Assembly (NCBI GenBank): GCA_041645435.1
Contig: JBAZQB010000002.1
Location: 558,001-622,000 of the forward strand
Origin: Methanoregula sp.
GTDB lineage: Archaea; Halobacteriota; Methanomicrobia; Methanomicrobiales; Methanospirillaceae
Length of the DNA stretch: 64,000 bases
Direction: 5' to 3'
Under the pieces are notes generated by a model. That model had not been told where the DNA came from, made no database searches, and saw only the letters and a program-made list of their open reading frames with translations. Shown here piece after piece: positions 54,904 to 63,323 of the stretch (positions within the stretch are counted from its first letter, which is position 1; every line of letters begins with the position of its first letter). The translations under genes were made by a program, and so were the position numbers.

Positions 54904-55602
54904 ATGACTCTCTCGTTCACAAGGTCAGATGGTGTTAACGTCGATCTCATCCGGGAGTCCCATTGTAAAGTATGCAGCAAACCCATCCCTTTGAACTACA
55001 GGGACTACGGGTATTGTATGGACTGCAAGGATCAGAAAGACCGTGAGCAGGAACTCATCATGTACGGGGTCACGGAATATATCCTGAAAGATCCTGTGGA
55101 AAGATTATCGGCAATCAACCGGGAGATCCGGGAATTCAAACACGACCGGACTCTTGCCGGAAAGCTGGGCGAATGCATGGTGCATGTCATCACGCACCGG
55201 TATCCGCATCTCCGTGATGTGGACCTGATCGTTCCTGTCCCTTCCTCAAACAGTACCCGTAGATATAACCCGGCAACACTCCTGGCGGAATATGTTTCCC
55301 TTGCAATTGGTATTCCCTGCGAAAATATTCTGGCCAAGGATCCCGGCAGCCCCTTACAGCATGAACAACCGGCCGACAGGAAATGCGTGGATATCGTGGG
55401 AAAGATCCGACCAAAGAGATTAATTGATGGGGAGTCCGTACTACTGATTGACGATACGGTAATCAGTGGTTGTACTATGCGCGAATGTGCCCGGGTCCTG
55501 AAGGAAAATGGCGCTGGCAGGATATACGGGCTTGTTGTGGGACGCGGTATCGATCGCAAACGACTTGAATTTCTGGAGCGGGAGGATGCACATCATGTAT
55601 GA
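54904..55602 (+). CDS. ComF-like phosphoribosyltransferase, ShosT-type toxin candidate
   Basis: This 232-residue protein has an N-terminal zinc ribbon (CKVC 21-24, CMDC 38-41) and a type I phosphoribosyltransferase domain with the PRPP loop VLLIDDTVISGCTM (179-192). This is the ComF layout. Its gene overlaps a dprA-like gene by eight bases. In the ShosTA defence system a PRTase-domain toxin is paired with a DprA-domain antitoxin, so this pair matches. A competence role (ComF and DprA in bacteria) is the alternative, but no other competence gene is present and the setting is full of defence genes. Confidence 0.7.
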   Translation: MTLSFTRSDGVNVDLIRESHCKVCSKPIPLNYRDYGYCMDCKDQKDREQELIMYGVTEYILKDPVERLSAINREIREFKHDRTLAGKLGECMVHVITHRYPHLRDVDLIVPVPSSNSTRRYNPATLLAEYVSLAIGIPCENILAKDPGSPLQHEQPADRKCVDIVGKIRPKRLIDGESVLLIDDTVISGCTMRECARVLKENGAGRIYGLVVGRGIDRKRLEFLEREDAHHV

Positions 55603-56563
55603 CCGGATATCCCTGCTTGCCTGTGTCAACGATAAGGAAACTTCCCGGAATACCGGCTTTGCCAATGAATATTTCAGGAATGCAAAAGTACAGGATTTTC
55701 TTGCAGGACTGATCCCCGGTTCCCCGGATTCGCTCTATGCCGAACAGAATCCGCAATTATTCAAAGCATACCAGAAGATCAGGGAATCCCTCTCAACTTC
55801 GGATCTTTCATTGTATGCCGGGGAGATCGCACGGATCCGGGCGTCCGGGACGCAGCTCATCCCCTATGACTCCGATAGGTATCCCGGTCAACTCAGGGAT
55901 CTGTCGGACCCCCCGTTATTGCTGTATCATAAGGGAAACCTGGTGGATTTCAGTAATTGTATTGCAATTATCGGTACACGCACCCCTTCAGAATACGGGA
56001 AACAAATTACCCGGCAGTTGAGCAGTTCCTTTGTTAAAGTAGGGTACACCATAGTCAGCGGGCTTGCATCGGGAATCGATACCGAGGCGCATCGCGGAGC
56101 TCTTGATGCCGGAGGAAAAACCATTGCCATTCTTGCCGGTCACATCGACGATATTTATCCAAGATCGAATTATTCCCTTGCCCGGGAAATCATGCAATCG
56201 GGTGCAATAATCTCTGAAGTATCAGCGTTCGTCAAAACGCATAAAGGCAGGTTCATCTCCCGGAACCGGCTTACGAGCGGAATATCCCAATGCGTTATTG
56301 CGGTTGAATCTCATGGCGGTGGCGGGACATTACGTCAGGTGACAACAGCCCAGTCCCAGGGGAAGCCCGTGTTTGTGTGCAGGCCTGACGATCGTGATCA
56401 GGAATCAGCGAAAGGCTTTGCCGAATTATGTAACCGGGGTGCAATTCCCATCGATTCTGCGGATGAGGCGATCCACTATCTCAAACAGGTACCATCTTCC
56501 CCGGCATCTGCCCGAGGTGGCGGGAAAAAACAATCGACTCTGGTAAGTCTGAATCAATTTTAA
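55595..56563 (+). CDS. DprA/SMF-like Rossmann protein, ShosA-type antitoxin candidate
   Basis: This roughly 322-residue protein has a helical N-terminal part and a DprA Rossmann domain: IAIIGTRTPSEYG, then IVSGLASGIDTEAHRGAL, ILAGHIDDIYPRSN, FISRNRLTSGIS and GTLRQVTTAQSQGKPVFV. All DprA core motifs are there in slightly altered form. GGAGG lies nine bases before the ATG at 55595, and the start lies inside the end of the PRTase gene, so translation is coupled. In bacteria DprA loads RecA on single-stranded DNA; in ShosTA it counteracts the toxin. The C terminus ends with a short basic tail. Confidence 0.78.
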   Translation: MYDRISLLACVNDKETSRNTGFANEYFRNAKVQDFLAGLIPGSPDSLYAEQNPQLFKAYQKIRESLSTSDLSLYAGEIARIRASGTQLIPYDSDRYPGQLRDLSDPPLLLYHKGNLVDFSNCIAIIGTRTPSEYGKQITRQLSSSFVKVGYTIVSGLASGIDTEAHRGALDAGGKTIAILAGHIDDIYPRSNYSLAREIMQSGAIISEVSAFVKTHKGRFISRNRLTSGISQCVIAVESHGGGGTLRQVTTAQSQGKPVFVCRPDDRDQESAKGFAELCNRGAIPIDSADEAIHYLKQVPSSPASARGGGKKQSTLVSLNQF

Positions 56564-56598
56564 CCTTGCCCGGAATTTTTTCTTCGCGATACGGATCC

Positions 56599-56960
56599 CG
56601 ATTGAAAATCATTTCCGGATCAATCAGACTTTACCTGAAAATTTTCAACCACACGTTGATTGAAAACTTTTGAGCAGACCCTGACTGAAAAAAAATAGTC
56701 AGACCTTGATTGAAACATGAATCCGCATCTGCCTCTCCGACGAGCGGGCGTGCGGGAAAAATGCATCAGACCCTGCTTGAAAATTTGTAATCGGATCTTG
56801 ATTGAAAAATTCCGGGCAGACCTTGATTGAAAAAAATCTGCCGGACCTTGCCCGGAAAATTTCAATCGACCCTCCGGGCCCTGCCTGAAAGTCGCGTACC
56901 GATCAACCAGACTTGCCGGAAAATTTTCAGCCACACATCGATTGAAAACTTTTGAGCAGA
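56599..56960. repeat. Degenerate short-repeat field (CAGACCTTGATTGAAAA-like)
   Basis: About ten imperfect copies of a 15-18 base unit close to CAGACCTTGATTGAAAA occur at uneven spacing, for example near 56674, 56699, 56766, 56791, 56816 and 56841. A larger unit of about 53 bases is duplicated at 56625-56677 and 56908-56960 with few differences. The ATTGAAA ends recall archaeal CRISPR repeats, but units vary in sequence and spacing and there are no cas genes. An open frame on the minus strand (56620-57027) only reflects the repeats. It may be an old CRISPR or recombination relic. Confidence 0.55.
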
Positions 56961-57026
56961 ATGTGTGTGAAAAAATTTCAAGTGAACCCTGAAATAAAAA
57001 TCTCACCCTCGCTCGCTCCTTACTCA

Positions 57027-57842
57027 CACCCCCAGAATCCCCTTTTTCTAGGCACTTAACAACGTCACCAATCCGGGCACGCCACGCCCTCCGTTTCCTT
57101 AAAATTCCTAAACAAAGCCCAAAATGAGCCCCGTTTCAGGTCAGATCACCCCCTGTTCGATCGAAAACTCCTGGATATTTTGCATAACTGGGGGTCCGTT
57201 ACCAAGCGGGTAAAATTCACGTCGGTACACGCCGGAAGATTTTCGGATCGAAGCCCCAAAACAGCCCTTCTTTTCATTTTCCACCCACTACCCCCCATCC
57301 GGAAGGAGATCGGCCATCCAAAGCGCAATAAAGAGGAAACTTTTAAAACTCGAATAGGTCGTTTTTTGACATTTACGGCCCAAAATAGGAGCCAAAAAAA
57401 TGCAGTGAACAAAAATCGGGCAATCTGCTCAAATAATGCAGGAAAATGTTACCCTGTTCATCCCCCTGCACACCCTGTCTCCGTCGGAGAAGCGGGTCTG
57501 CGAAAAGAGCATCTCTTACATAGTCCCGGGCCGGAATAATCGATCTTGAAAAAGGGGGTTCTTTTCCCTTTGACCCTCCTACCCCCCAGCGAAAAAAAGG
57601 GGCTGCTGGAAGCCCGCTAAATTGCACGGCCAAAATCCCTGCAAATCGGCCCGAAGGAGAAAATACCCCGTTTAATCGGTATTCTTTATGAGCGTGGACA
57701 CCATTTCCCTCCCTCAAAAAACAGCCTTCGTCCGATTGGCAAAAGGAGCATTTTACGGGCTTATTTGGGATGAGGTGGTGCCCCATCCCTGTACATGGGT
57801 CCAAGTGTGGGGTCTTACCTGAATTTTCCCGGCCTCCTCTCA
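57027..57842. other. Gene-poor spacer
   Basis: Roughly 0.8 kb with no supported gene. Open frames are short or have compositions unlike coding sequence. Several C-rich and A-rich runs (such as CCCACTACCCCCC near 57284 and ACCCTCCTACCCCCC near 57571) occur. The neighbouring nuclease remnant suggests that this is decayed accessory DNA. Confidence 0.4.
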
Positions 57843-58005
57843 CTACTTCGCTCCCTGGGCCGCCAGTCGTTCCCGTGCAGCCTGCATCGCAGACTTTTAG
57901 TTTCTGCTCCAGCACTTCGCGGGGCGGAAGATCGCAAAGATATTCAGAGACATGAATCCCGGATTTATCGAGTTGCAGGAGGCGGATCTGTTCCTGGTCT
58001 CCGAG
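57843..58005 (-). pseudogene. C-terminal remnant of a DUF1016 (YhcG-type) nuclease
   Basis: The minus strand reads DQEQIRLLQLDKSGIHVSEY and then LCDLPPREVLEQKL. After a frameshift it continues as KSAMQAARERLAAQGAK and a stop. This is the usual end of one DUF1016 subgroup (an xYLTELPPxExLEQKL and AxxxARERLA pattern). The nuclease core upstream is not readable. An open frame of 250 codons covers the region but only this short part is homologous. It differs from the DUF1016 protein at 60948-61814, whose end is of another subgroup. Confidence 0.6.
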
Positions 58006-58259
58006 GGGACACCGGGAACGTGAAAATGTGATGCAACAGGGTTTTATTAAAAATGTTAAGCTGAAATTTGCCACAAAAAAATAATCGGGCTGCCTCTCCA
58101 CCTCATGATCTCCGTTGAGTGCCAAACCCCCCTCGCTTACCGGTTCACGGCTGCATCACTCTACTTGTGAAGGCCAGCCCCCGGACTTCAGCGGGACAGG
58201 TGAAATACGGTTGGGAATTATCACTCCTCTCAATGAAAAAAGTGGCAATCTAAAAGAAA

Positions 58260-58643
58260 TTATTTCTGCAATCCCATTTCGTCGAATGCACGTTCAATCC
58301 TTTCAAGAAAATTCCGTGCATCCGCGATGATGATCCCCGCTTCATCCGGTGTCATTGTTGCATCGATATTGTAATCAACAGTTTCCCGGCGCTCTTTGGC
58401 ATAGGAGAGAGCCCTGCCATAGGTTTCTTCGATGAATCCCTTCTTGACAAACTCCAGCCCGAACTGGATGATGAGACCTTTGTGTCCCTTCGGGTGAAGA
58501 TCGCGGCTCGCAAGCAATGCCCGGGCTGCATAAAACATTGCATAATATGCACGGCTTACCGCATCGTTATAGTATCCGCCTTTCAGAAGATATTCAGCGG
58601 CCCCGAGTGTTTCTGCCGCAAGCGTGAGATCCCGTTCAGGCAA
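58260..58643 (-). CDS. HEPN-domain protein of a HEPN/MNT toxin-antitoxin pair
   Basis: This 127-residue all-helical protein has the HEPN core AVSRAYYAMFYAARALLASR and a C-terminal helix pair with FLERIERAFDEMG. In HEPN/MNT (type VII) modules the HEPN protein is an RNase toxin that the nucleotidyltransferase inactivates by AMP transfer. It starts with a TTG overlapping the last codons of the MNT gene by eight bases, with AGAGGGG six bases ahead. The two are therefore translationally coupled. Length and layout are complete. Confidence 0.85.
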   Translation of the reverse strand: MPERDLTLAAETLGAAEYLLKGGYYNDAVSRAYYAMFYAARALLASRDLHPKGHKGLIIQFGLEFVKKGFIEETYGRALSYAKERRETVDYNIDATMTPDEAGIIIADARNFLERIERAFDEMGLQK

Positions 58644-58956
58644 CCGTGATCCCCTCTCTCAAGACATTCTGCCCGAACGGGGATGTACCGCTGAATGTTT
58701 TTGCGTTCATGACCTTGACCGACAAATAATCGCCGGTATCAACCATGATATCGAAAGCAAGGCCGGTCATTGCCCGCCAGCCTTCGTGTTCATCCCCATT
58801 CCAGAGCACCAGGAGATCGATATCCGAATCTGCGTTCGCATCACCCCTTGCTACTGACCCGTAGAGAATAATCTTGTCGATATGGGTAGTGTACCGCTCC
58901 TGTGCCTGCCGGACAAATTGCCGGATAACGGTTTCATACCGCTTCTGGATGGACAT
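58636..58956 (-). CDS. mntA: MNT nucleotidyltransferase antitoxin
   Basis: This roughly 106-residue minimal nucleotidyltransferase has the motif YGSVARGDANADSDIDLLV, which supplies the GS and the two metal-binding aspartates. It should AMPylate or otherwise modify the HEPN partner encoded immediately after it. The open frame extends 44 codons further upstream without family resemblance; MSIQKRYET is the likely start. It is first in the MNT-HEPN pair. The third catalytic Asp fits FDIMVDTGDY. Confidence 0.85.
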   Translation of the reverse strand: MSIQKRYETVIRQFVRQAQERYTTHIDKIILYGSVARGDANADSDIDLLVLWNGDEHEGWRAMTGLAFDIMVDTGDYLSVKVMNAKTFSGTSPFGQNVLREGITVA

Positions 58957-59228
58957 GTAGTTACGTATATGATCCTTCCCCAATTCACAATAAATACTTG
59001 CCGGTAACTTTTGTTCCGGTTTATCCTGATTATGGGGGATGAATTGGATTGTTATTCCGTGTTGTCTTTTTTCATGGTGCCGGCACAAACACTTGTAACC
59101 TCCTCAACCGGACTAAACGGGGCGCTCCCGCGAGCGCACCGCCATGCGGGAACCGGCCAGTAACCTACTGTGCACAAACCCTATAATAATCCCCGACCTA
59201 TATCCCAGTACACAAAAGAGGTGAACTG

Positions 59229-59408
59229 ATGGGCAAGGCAATTGAATGCATCTATGAGGATAATGTTCTCAAACCGGTTGGCAAGATCCAGCTTCGGGAG
59301 GGAGAGCGAATCCGGGTGACCATCGAGAAGAAGCTCAGCTTCGAGCCCATACAGTTAAAGAAGAAACTTACCTCGGAACGCATCAGCGCTCTTCGAGATG
59401 ATTCATAG
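59229..59408 (+). CDS. vapB: DUF104 (AF2212-like) antitoxin
   Basis: This 59-residue protein, shorter than usual ORF cut-offs, begins GKAIECIYEDNVLKPVGKIQ and continues LREGERIRVTIEKK, the DUF104 pattern of antitoxins linked to PIN toxins in archaea. GAGGTGA lies five bases before the ATG. The C-terminal half (KKKLTSERISALRDDS) would bind the toxin. It precedes a PIN-domain gene that is broken, so the antitoxin may now be an orphan. Confidence 0.8.
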   Translation: MGKAIECIYEDNVLKPVGKIQLREGERIRVTIEKKLSFEPIQLKKKLTSERISALRDDS

Positions 59409-59852
59409 ACCTCTTCTTAGATACCTCTTTTATTATCCCGCTGATCATTGAAACTGATACAACCCGGAGAGCACGGGATTTTTTCTCGTCATTCTCCGGT
59501 ACCTGTGCAGTGAGCATGTCGGTCTATGAAGAGTCCTTTTTTGTAGGGCTCCGGATCATTGCGGAAGATGAATTCGGGATTACCGGTACAGCGAAACTAA
59601 AAGAGCACATTCTCAATAAAGGCTATGGGTTTGCTGACGAATTCACCCGCAATCTGAATGATGTATTCTCCGAACTCGCGATCGTTTCCGACTCATCGAA
59701 TCTTTCCGCTATCACAGAAATTGCCCGCACCCACGCACTTTCTCAACGATGCGCTGATTGTCGCCACATGCAGGGAACATTCAATTCCGAAGATTGCAAC
59801 ATTCGATCGGGATTTTTCAAAGATTAAAGATCCGGTTCGCGTGAAAATCTAA
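59402..59852 (+). pseudogene. vapC: Frameshifted PIN-domain (VapC) toxin
   Basis: The first frame reads LFLDTSFIIPLI (first acidic residue), SMSVYEESFFVGLR and EIARTHA. The family continuation FLNDALIVATCREHSIPKIA and TFDRDFSKIK is then found in a second frame up to the stop at 59852. A single-base indel near 59740 explains this. No ATG, GTG or TTG precedes the LDTS motif in frame, since the frame opens right after a TGA at 59399. It would be an RNase toxin partnered to the DUF104 protein. Both defects suggest that it is dead, unless a sequencing error is involved. Confidence 0.75.
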
Positions 59853-59900
59853 ACGCCTTCAGGTTTGAATTGATTAAAATCCTGAAAAAATCAGTTTTTT

Positions 59901-60755
59901 TTACATTTTTCTTTCCGGACAAACCTCCGCAAACTTACAACTCAGACACTCCCGTTGCGAAGGCCGGGCCGGAAAATCCCCATATTCATAGGAAGCATTC
60001 ATCGCCGCGAATTCCCGGGGGATCATCTCCTGCACCTCGCTCAACTGATCTTCGAAGAAGGCATAGGGTTTCGTTGCACCGGTTTTCAAGAACACGAGTT
60101 CGGTGCCGATGTGATCGACATTCATCGTGTAATACTCCTTTGCCCAGAGCACATACGCCGCCATCTGGAGTTCTGACTCGTAATCGTCATCGTCCCGGCC
60201 GGTCTTCCAGTCCGTGATGATGAGCGTGCGATCCGGCATCCTCCCGGCAAAATCCACCTTGACCGTTACTCCCACATCCCCGATGTTGAAATGATCGAAC
60301 GTCTCGTGCCGCAGGCATTCACGGTTCAAATAGTCTGGCCACTTCCCAAAGAATGTATGCAGGCAGGTCTTCCCGTTCTCATCGATGAACGTATAGAATG
60401 AACCCGGGATCTTCTCGCCATTGTGATATTCGGTGAATGTTTCGCCGCCAATATTTTTGTAGCGTAAAACTTTTTTTGTAAACTCATTCATTGCCCCGGC
60501 CTGATCCATCGGCTTGTTCTCGCAATGGCGTTGGATCTGCTGATCGATGATATCGTGAATGAGCTGGCCCTGGACAACGAATTTGGAGGTGAAGTTCTTG
60601 AGCCACCGGATCTTTTCGGGATCAACGACCGGGGCGGATTTGACGTAGGGAGCGATGTATTCAAAATAGTACTGGCGCTGGCACCGGTTCCAGACCCGGT
60701 GTTTGGTGAAGGACCAGGAATTTATTTTGAAGAAGAAGGGGTCCAGGTCGGCCAT
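59901..60755 (-). CDS. Cas4/RecB-like PD-(D/E)XK nuclease
   Basis: This 284-residue protein has an N-terminal KHRVWNRCQRQYYFEYI helix with one cysteine, the nuclease core VKVDFAGRM and LIITDWKTGRDDDD (Asp and the catalytic Lys of WKTG), a Gln motif ELQMAAYVLWA, and a C-terminal CLSCKFAEVC. The one-plus-three cysteine arrangement is that of the 4Fe-4S RecB/Cas4-type nucleases. No cas1 or cas2 is near, so it is a solo nuclease. A frameshifted fragment of the same gene lies at 54455-54746. The ATG at 60755 starts MADLDPFFF. Confidence 0.82.
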   Translation of the reverse strand: MADLDPFFFKINSWSFTKHRVWNRCQRQYYFEYIAPYVKSAPVVDPEKIRWLKNFTSKFVVQGQLIHDIIDQQIQRHCENKPMDQAGAMNEFTKKVLRYKNIGGETFTEYHNGEKIPGSFYTFIDENGKTCLHTFFGKWPDYLNRECLRHETFDHFNIGDVGVTVKVDFAGRMPDRTLIITDWKTGRDDDDYESELQMAAYVLWAKEYYTMNVDHIGTELVFLKTGATKPYAFFEDQLSEVQEMIPREFAAMNASYEYGDFPARPSQRECLSCKFAEVCPERKM

Positions 60756-60947
60756 ATATTTCTGTTGAGGACTGGTGCGAAATATCTTCCTCTTTTTACT
60801 CTGCTAAAAAAATTATGGAAATTCACCGTTCGCCCGCTGAAGAATTCCTCATGGGTTTTGAGCCCGTCGTATACCGGTGATTACCAAACGCCCCCTTTCC
60901 CCGCCCAACGACTGCACATCCCGGCTTCAGGATCCCTGCTTCATTAC

Positions 60948-61814
60948 CTAACCGGAGCGATCACGATCCAACCTCCGCATAATCTCTTTTTCCCGCTCGA
61001 TTTCTGCAACAAGTTCCTGCTCGCTGGGAAGATACAGTTTATACCAGGATGCAAAGAGCTGGTGACTATCCTTGAGAACCGAGTACCTGACGATAGTCTC
61101 GTCTTTTTCTGTACAGAGGATGATACCAATCGTTGGATTGTCCCCTTCGGTTTTAATCCGGTCCTCAAACAGCCGCACATACATGTCCATCTGTCCGATA
61201 TCCTGGTGTGTCAGCTTTCCGGTCTTCAAGTCAATGAGGATGAAACATTTCAGGATATAATGATAGAAGACGAGGTCGATGTAAAACTCGGAAGTTTCCG
61301 TACAGATCCGGTACTGGCGCCCGACAAAGGAGAACCCCTTTCCCAGTTCCAGGAGGAAGTGCCGGAGTTTATCGATAAGGGCCTGCTCAAGCTCGTGTTC
61401 AAGGAAAGAATCTGAAGAAGGGATATGCAGGAATTCAAGGACATACGGATCCCTGATGAATTCCTCGGGGCTTTGACTATCCGGTATTTTCTTTTTCTGA
61501 ACTGCGGGTTTTACGATCTTCCCGTCCCGGGTTTTCAACAACCGTTCATAAGAGAGTGAATCAATCTGCCGCTCAAGAGTCCGTACACTCCAGTTCTGGC
61601 TGATTCCTTCCCGGATATAATGTCGGCGGGCATCGGAATTTTCCACCCGCATCAGGAGCCGGTAATGAGACCAGCTCAATCCGCTACACACAGTGTAGCC
61701 AATCTCATCATCAGGGATGTTTCCTTGAGAATACCCTTTGGAAAATACAAGGTAGAACTGGCGGAAGTTCTTGAGGTTTACTATGGAAAAACCACGACCG
61801 AATTCACCGGTCAA
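60948..61814 (-). CDS. DUF1016 (YhcG-type) PDDEXK nuclease, N-terminally short
   Basis: This 288-residue protein shows the DUF1016 order: TGEFGRGFSIVNLKNFRQFY, then LSWSHYRLLMRVEN, and the nuclease domain with FYIDLVFYHYILKCFILIDL, KTGKLTHQDIGQMDMYV, PTIGIILCTEKDET and a final LPSEQELVAEI. The usual N-terminal helical domain of about 60-80 residues is absent. The frame is closed by a TAA only five codons before the TTG start, so the gene appears truncated at its 5' end. YhcG-type proteins are linked to restriction and phage-defence loci. Whether this short form is active is unclear. Confidence 0.75.
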   Translation of the reverse strand: MTGEFGRGFSIVNLKNFRQFYLVFSKGYSQGNIPDDEIGYTVCSGLSWSHYRLLMRVENSDARRHYIREGISQNWSVRTLERQIDSLSYERLLKTRDGKIVKPAVQKKKIPDSQSPEEFIRDPYVLEFLHIPSSDSFLEHELEQALIDKLRHFLLELGKGFSFVGRQYRICTETSEFYIDLVFYHYILKCFILIDLKTGKLTHQDIGQMDMYVRLFEDRIKTEGDNPTIGIILCTEKDETIVRYSVLKDSHQLFASWYKLYLPSEQELVAEIEREKEIMRRLDRDRSG

Positions 61815-61981
61815 CCGCAGCGCAAGATCTTAAAAGGAGATGTGTCCCGGGCAGGAATCTCCGGTTGAGATCCTCTCTGGGGGTAGTTTCTTATCTCCCG
61901 GGAATTTTTGCTATAACCATACCGACAGGGAAATACGGGGGCGCAATCCGGAAAAAAGATCGACTTTTAGCAAAAAAAAGT

Positions 61982-62236
61982 TCAGCAGATCAGGTCACAT
62001 TCTTGGAGACAATACCAGATATCCGTCTTACCAACGCAGTTGGCTTTACAGATATCGCATTTATAGCCCCACGTTGCGCCATTGTCGGGAGGTGTCACCT
62101 TTTGCTGCGGCAGGTCAACGGTATAATAGTGGGCTCCGGCTATACAACTCCCGGCAATTGCCAGGCAGACCATGAAGAGTACGAGCCGGGCAAGCGGTGA
62201 CTGTGTGGATTGTGACAATGACATGGGGGATACCAT
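61982..62236 (-). CDS. Small secreted cysteine-rich protein
   Basis: This 84-residue protein has a hydrophobic signal/anchor helix (about 16-34, ARLVLFMVCLAIAGSCIAGA). The C-terminal region has seven cysteines in a short span (CDICKANC, then WYCLQECDLIC), likely disulphide- or metal-bound outside the membrane. No family is recognised. An ATG at 62224 would start four residues later. It is monocistronic. Confidence 0.6.
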   Translation of the reverse strand: MVSPMSLSQSTQSPLARLVLFMVCLAIAGSCIAGAHYYTVDLPQQKVTPPDNGATWGYKCDICKANCVGKTDIWYCLQECDLIC

Positions 62237-62496
62237 CCTCTTTTTAACACGTTGTTATATCCTGTTTGGATGAAGGAGATATAAATATCACGAACCTGAA
62301 ATTTTCCCATTGGTTTTTCCTAAAGGTAATCCTCCGGCGGCTTCACCCGCCCGGCAATCCGTATTATGAAGAGCAAATTAAAATACAGCAAACTTTAGGG
62401 GGTGCATCTCTCCCGTCCAGGACTGTTCAAAGGAGTTTTGCTTAAATAATATCACGCACATTTTCACATCATAAACAAATGCTGGAAGGATCTCTC

Positions 62497-63105
62497 ATGC
62501 ATTCGCCATCCTCGCGTACGATCTGGTTTTACACCGCAGTACTGGCAATGATTGCTTTTGCCCTGTTTGCGGTTGCTCCGGTATCGGCAGATGTCATACA
62601 ACCGATCACCCCGACGAAAGTATACTTTGAGAATAACGGGACTCCGGTCAATGAACCGGTCACGTTCACCGTAAACTGTTACGGAAATCACCCTTCCGGG
62701 AGTTATCCCTCCCCGTCAAAGCCATCGGAACGGGAAAACGTCTTCTGGTTCTCTGCAACATGCCCGACATACGGGTGCACAATTTATCAGTATTACTCTG
62801 GCATTGAGGATCTGCATATCAATTCCTGCGATCTCGACGGGGAACTGAACGGTGAGCACTTCATCATCAGGAATTTTGCCAATACTCCCGGACCAGACTG
62901 CACCAGCCTGCACCAGGGTGACGCCTGCACCCTGCGGTTCGCCATTCCTCCCGAACGCTACGAGCCGGTCCCGACACCCCCCCGCACGCCAATGATAACT
63001 CCCCACAGCTACAGCTACCTTCCCCTGCCTGCGTATGTTGTTCTCGTTTCCCTTGTCCTTGCCGGAGGGCTGGCGGTGATGATCAGAAAGAAGAGAAACA
63101 GCTGA
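62497..63105 (+). CDS. Secreted protein with C-terminal membrane anchor
   Basis: This roughly 202-residue protein has an N-terminal signal peptide (WFYTAVLAMIAFALFAVAPV, cleavage after SA), a beta-rich extracellular domain with six or more cysteines (NCYG, SATCPTYGC, NSCDLDG, PDCTSLHQGDAC), a Pro-rich linker and a C-terminal helix (AYVVLVSLVLAGGLAVMI) closed by RKKRNS. Such a tail could be a plain anchor or a sorting signal for the archaeosortase encoded at 7681, although PGF is not present. AAGGA lies seven bases before the ATG at 62497; an ATG at 62479 is less likely. Function unknown. Confidence 0.7.
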   Translation: MHSPSSRTIWFYTAVLAMIAFALFAVAPVSADVIQPITPTKVYFENNGTPVNEPVTFTVNCYGNHPSGSYPSPSKPSERENVFWFSATCPTYGCTIYQYYSGIEDLHINSCDLDGELNGEHFIIRNFANTPGPDCTSLHQGDACTLRFAIPPERYEPVPTPPRTPMITPHSYSYLPLPAYVVLVSLVLAGGLAVMIRKKRNS

Positions 63106-63323
63106 TGCGATATTGCAGAGTATTTTTTCATTCCATTTATGGAAAAGGACACAACTACACAGAGTATTTTTCCTTATACGGTTTTTACCCCGGAATAAAA
63201 AATAGGGAAAAGTATATGCCGTGATTTCCTCTATTCAGATACGTGGACAATACAGTCCCGTCATACCAATCCATAGCCTGTGTTGTTCCCATGGTATCAT
63301 GAACCTGTGTGAGGAGGACAAGA

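Noticed and set aside
54904..56563. Natural competence locus (comF-dprA)
   Set aside because: No other competence genes are present, while gene order, overlap and neighbourhood fit a ShosTA-like module better. Kept as an alternative in the entries.
56599..56960. CRISPR array suggested by repeated ATTGAAA ends
   Set aside because: Units differ in sequence and spacing, no constant spacer length is seen and no cas gene is near. It is reported only as a degenerate repeat field.
56620..57027. Minus-strand ORF of 135 codons in the repeat field
   Set aside because: Its repeated FSIK-like peptides come from the DNA repeats themselves, and no start signal is seen.
57180..57539. Plus-strand ORF of 119 codons in the gene-poor spacer
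   Set aside because: No ribosome-binding site and no domain-like pattern; it overlaps another open frame on the other strand that is also unsupported.
59122..59137. GCGCTC/GAGCGC hairpin as a terminator of the MNT gene region
   Set aside because: No T-run follows on either strand and it lies upstream of, not after, the MNT-HEPN pair. Left unassigned.
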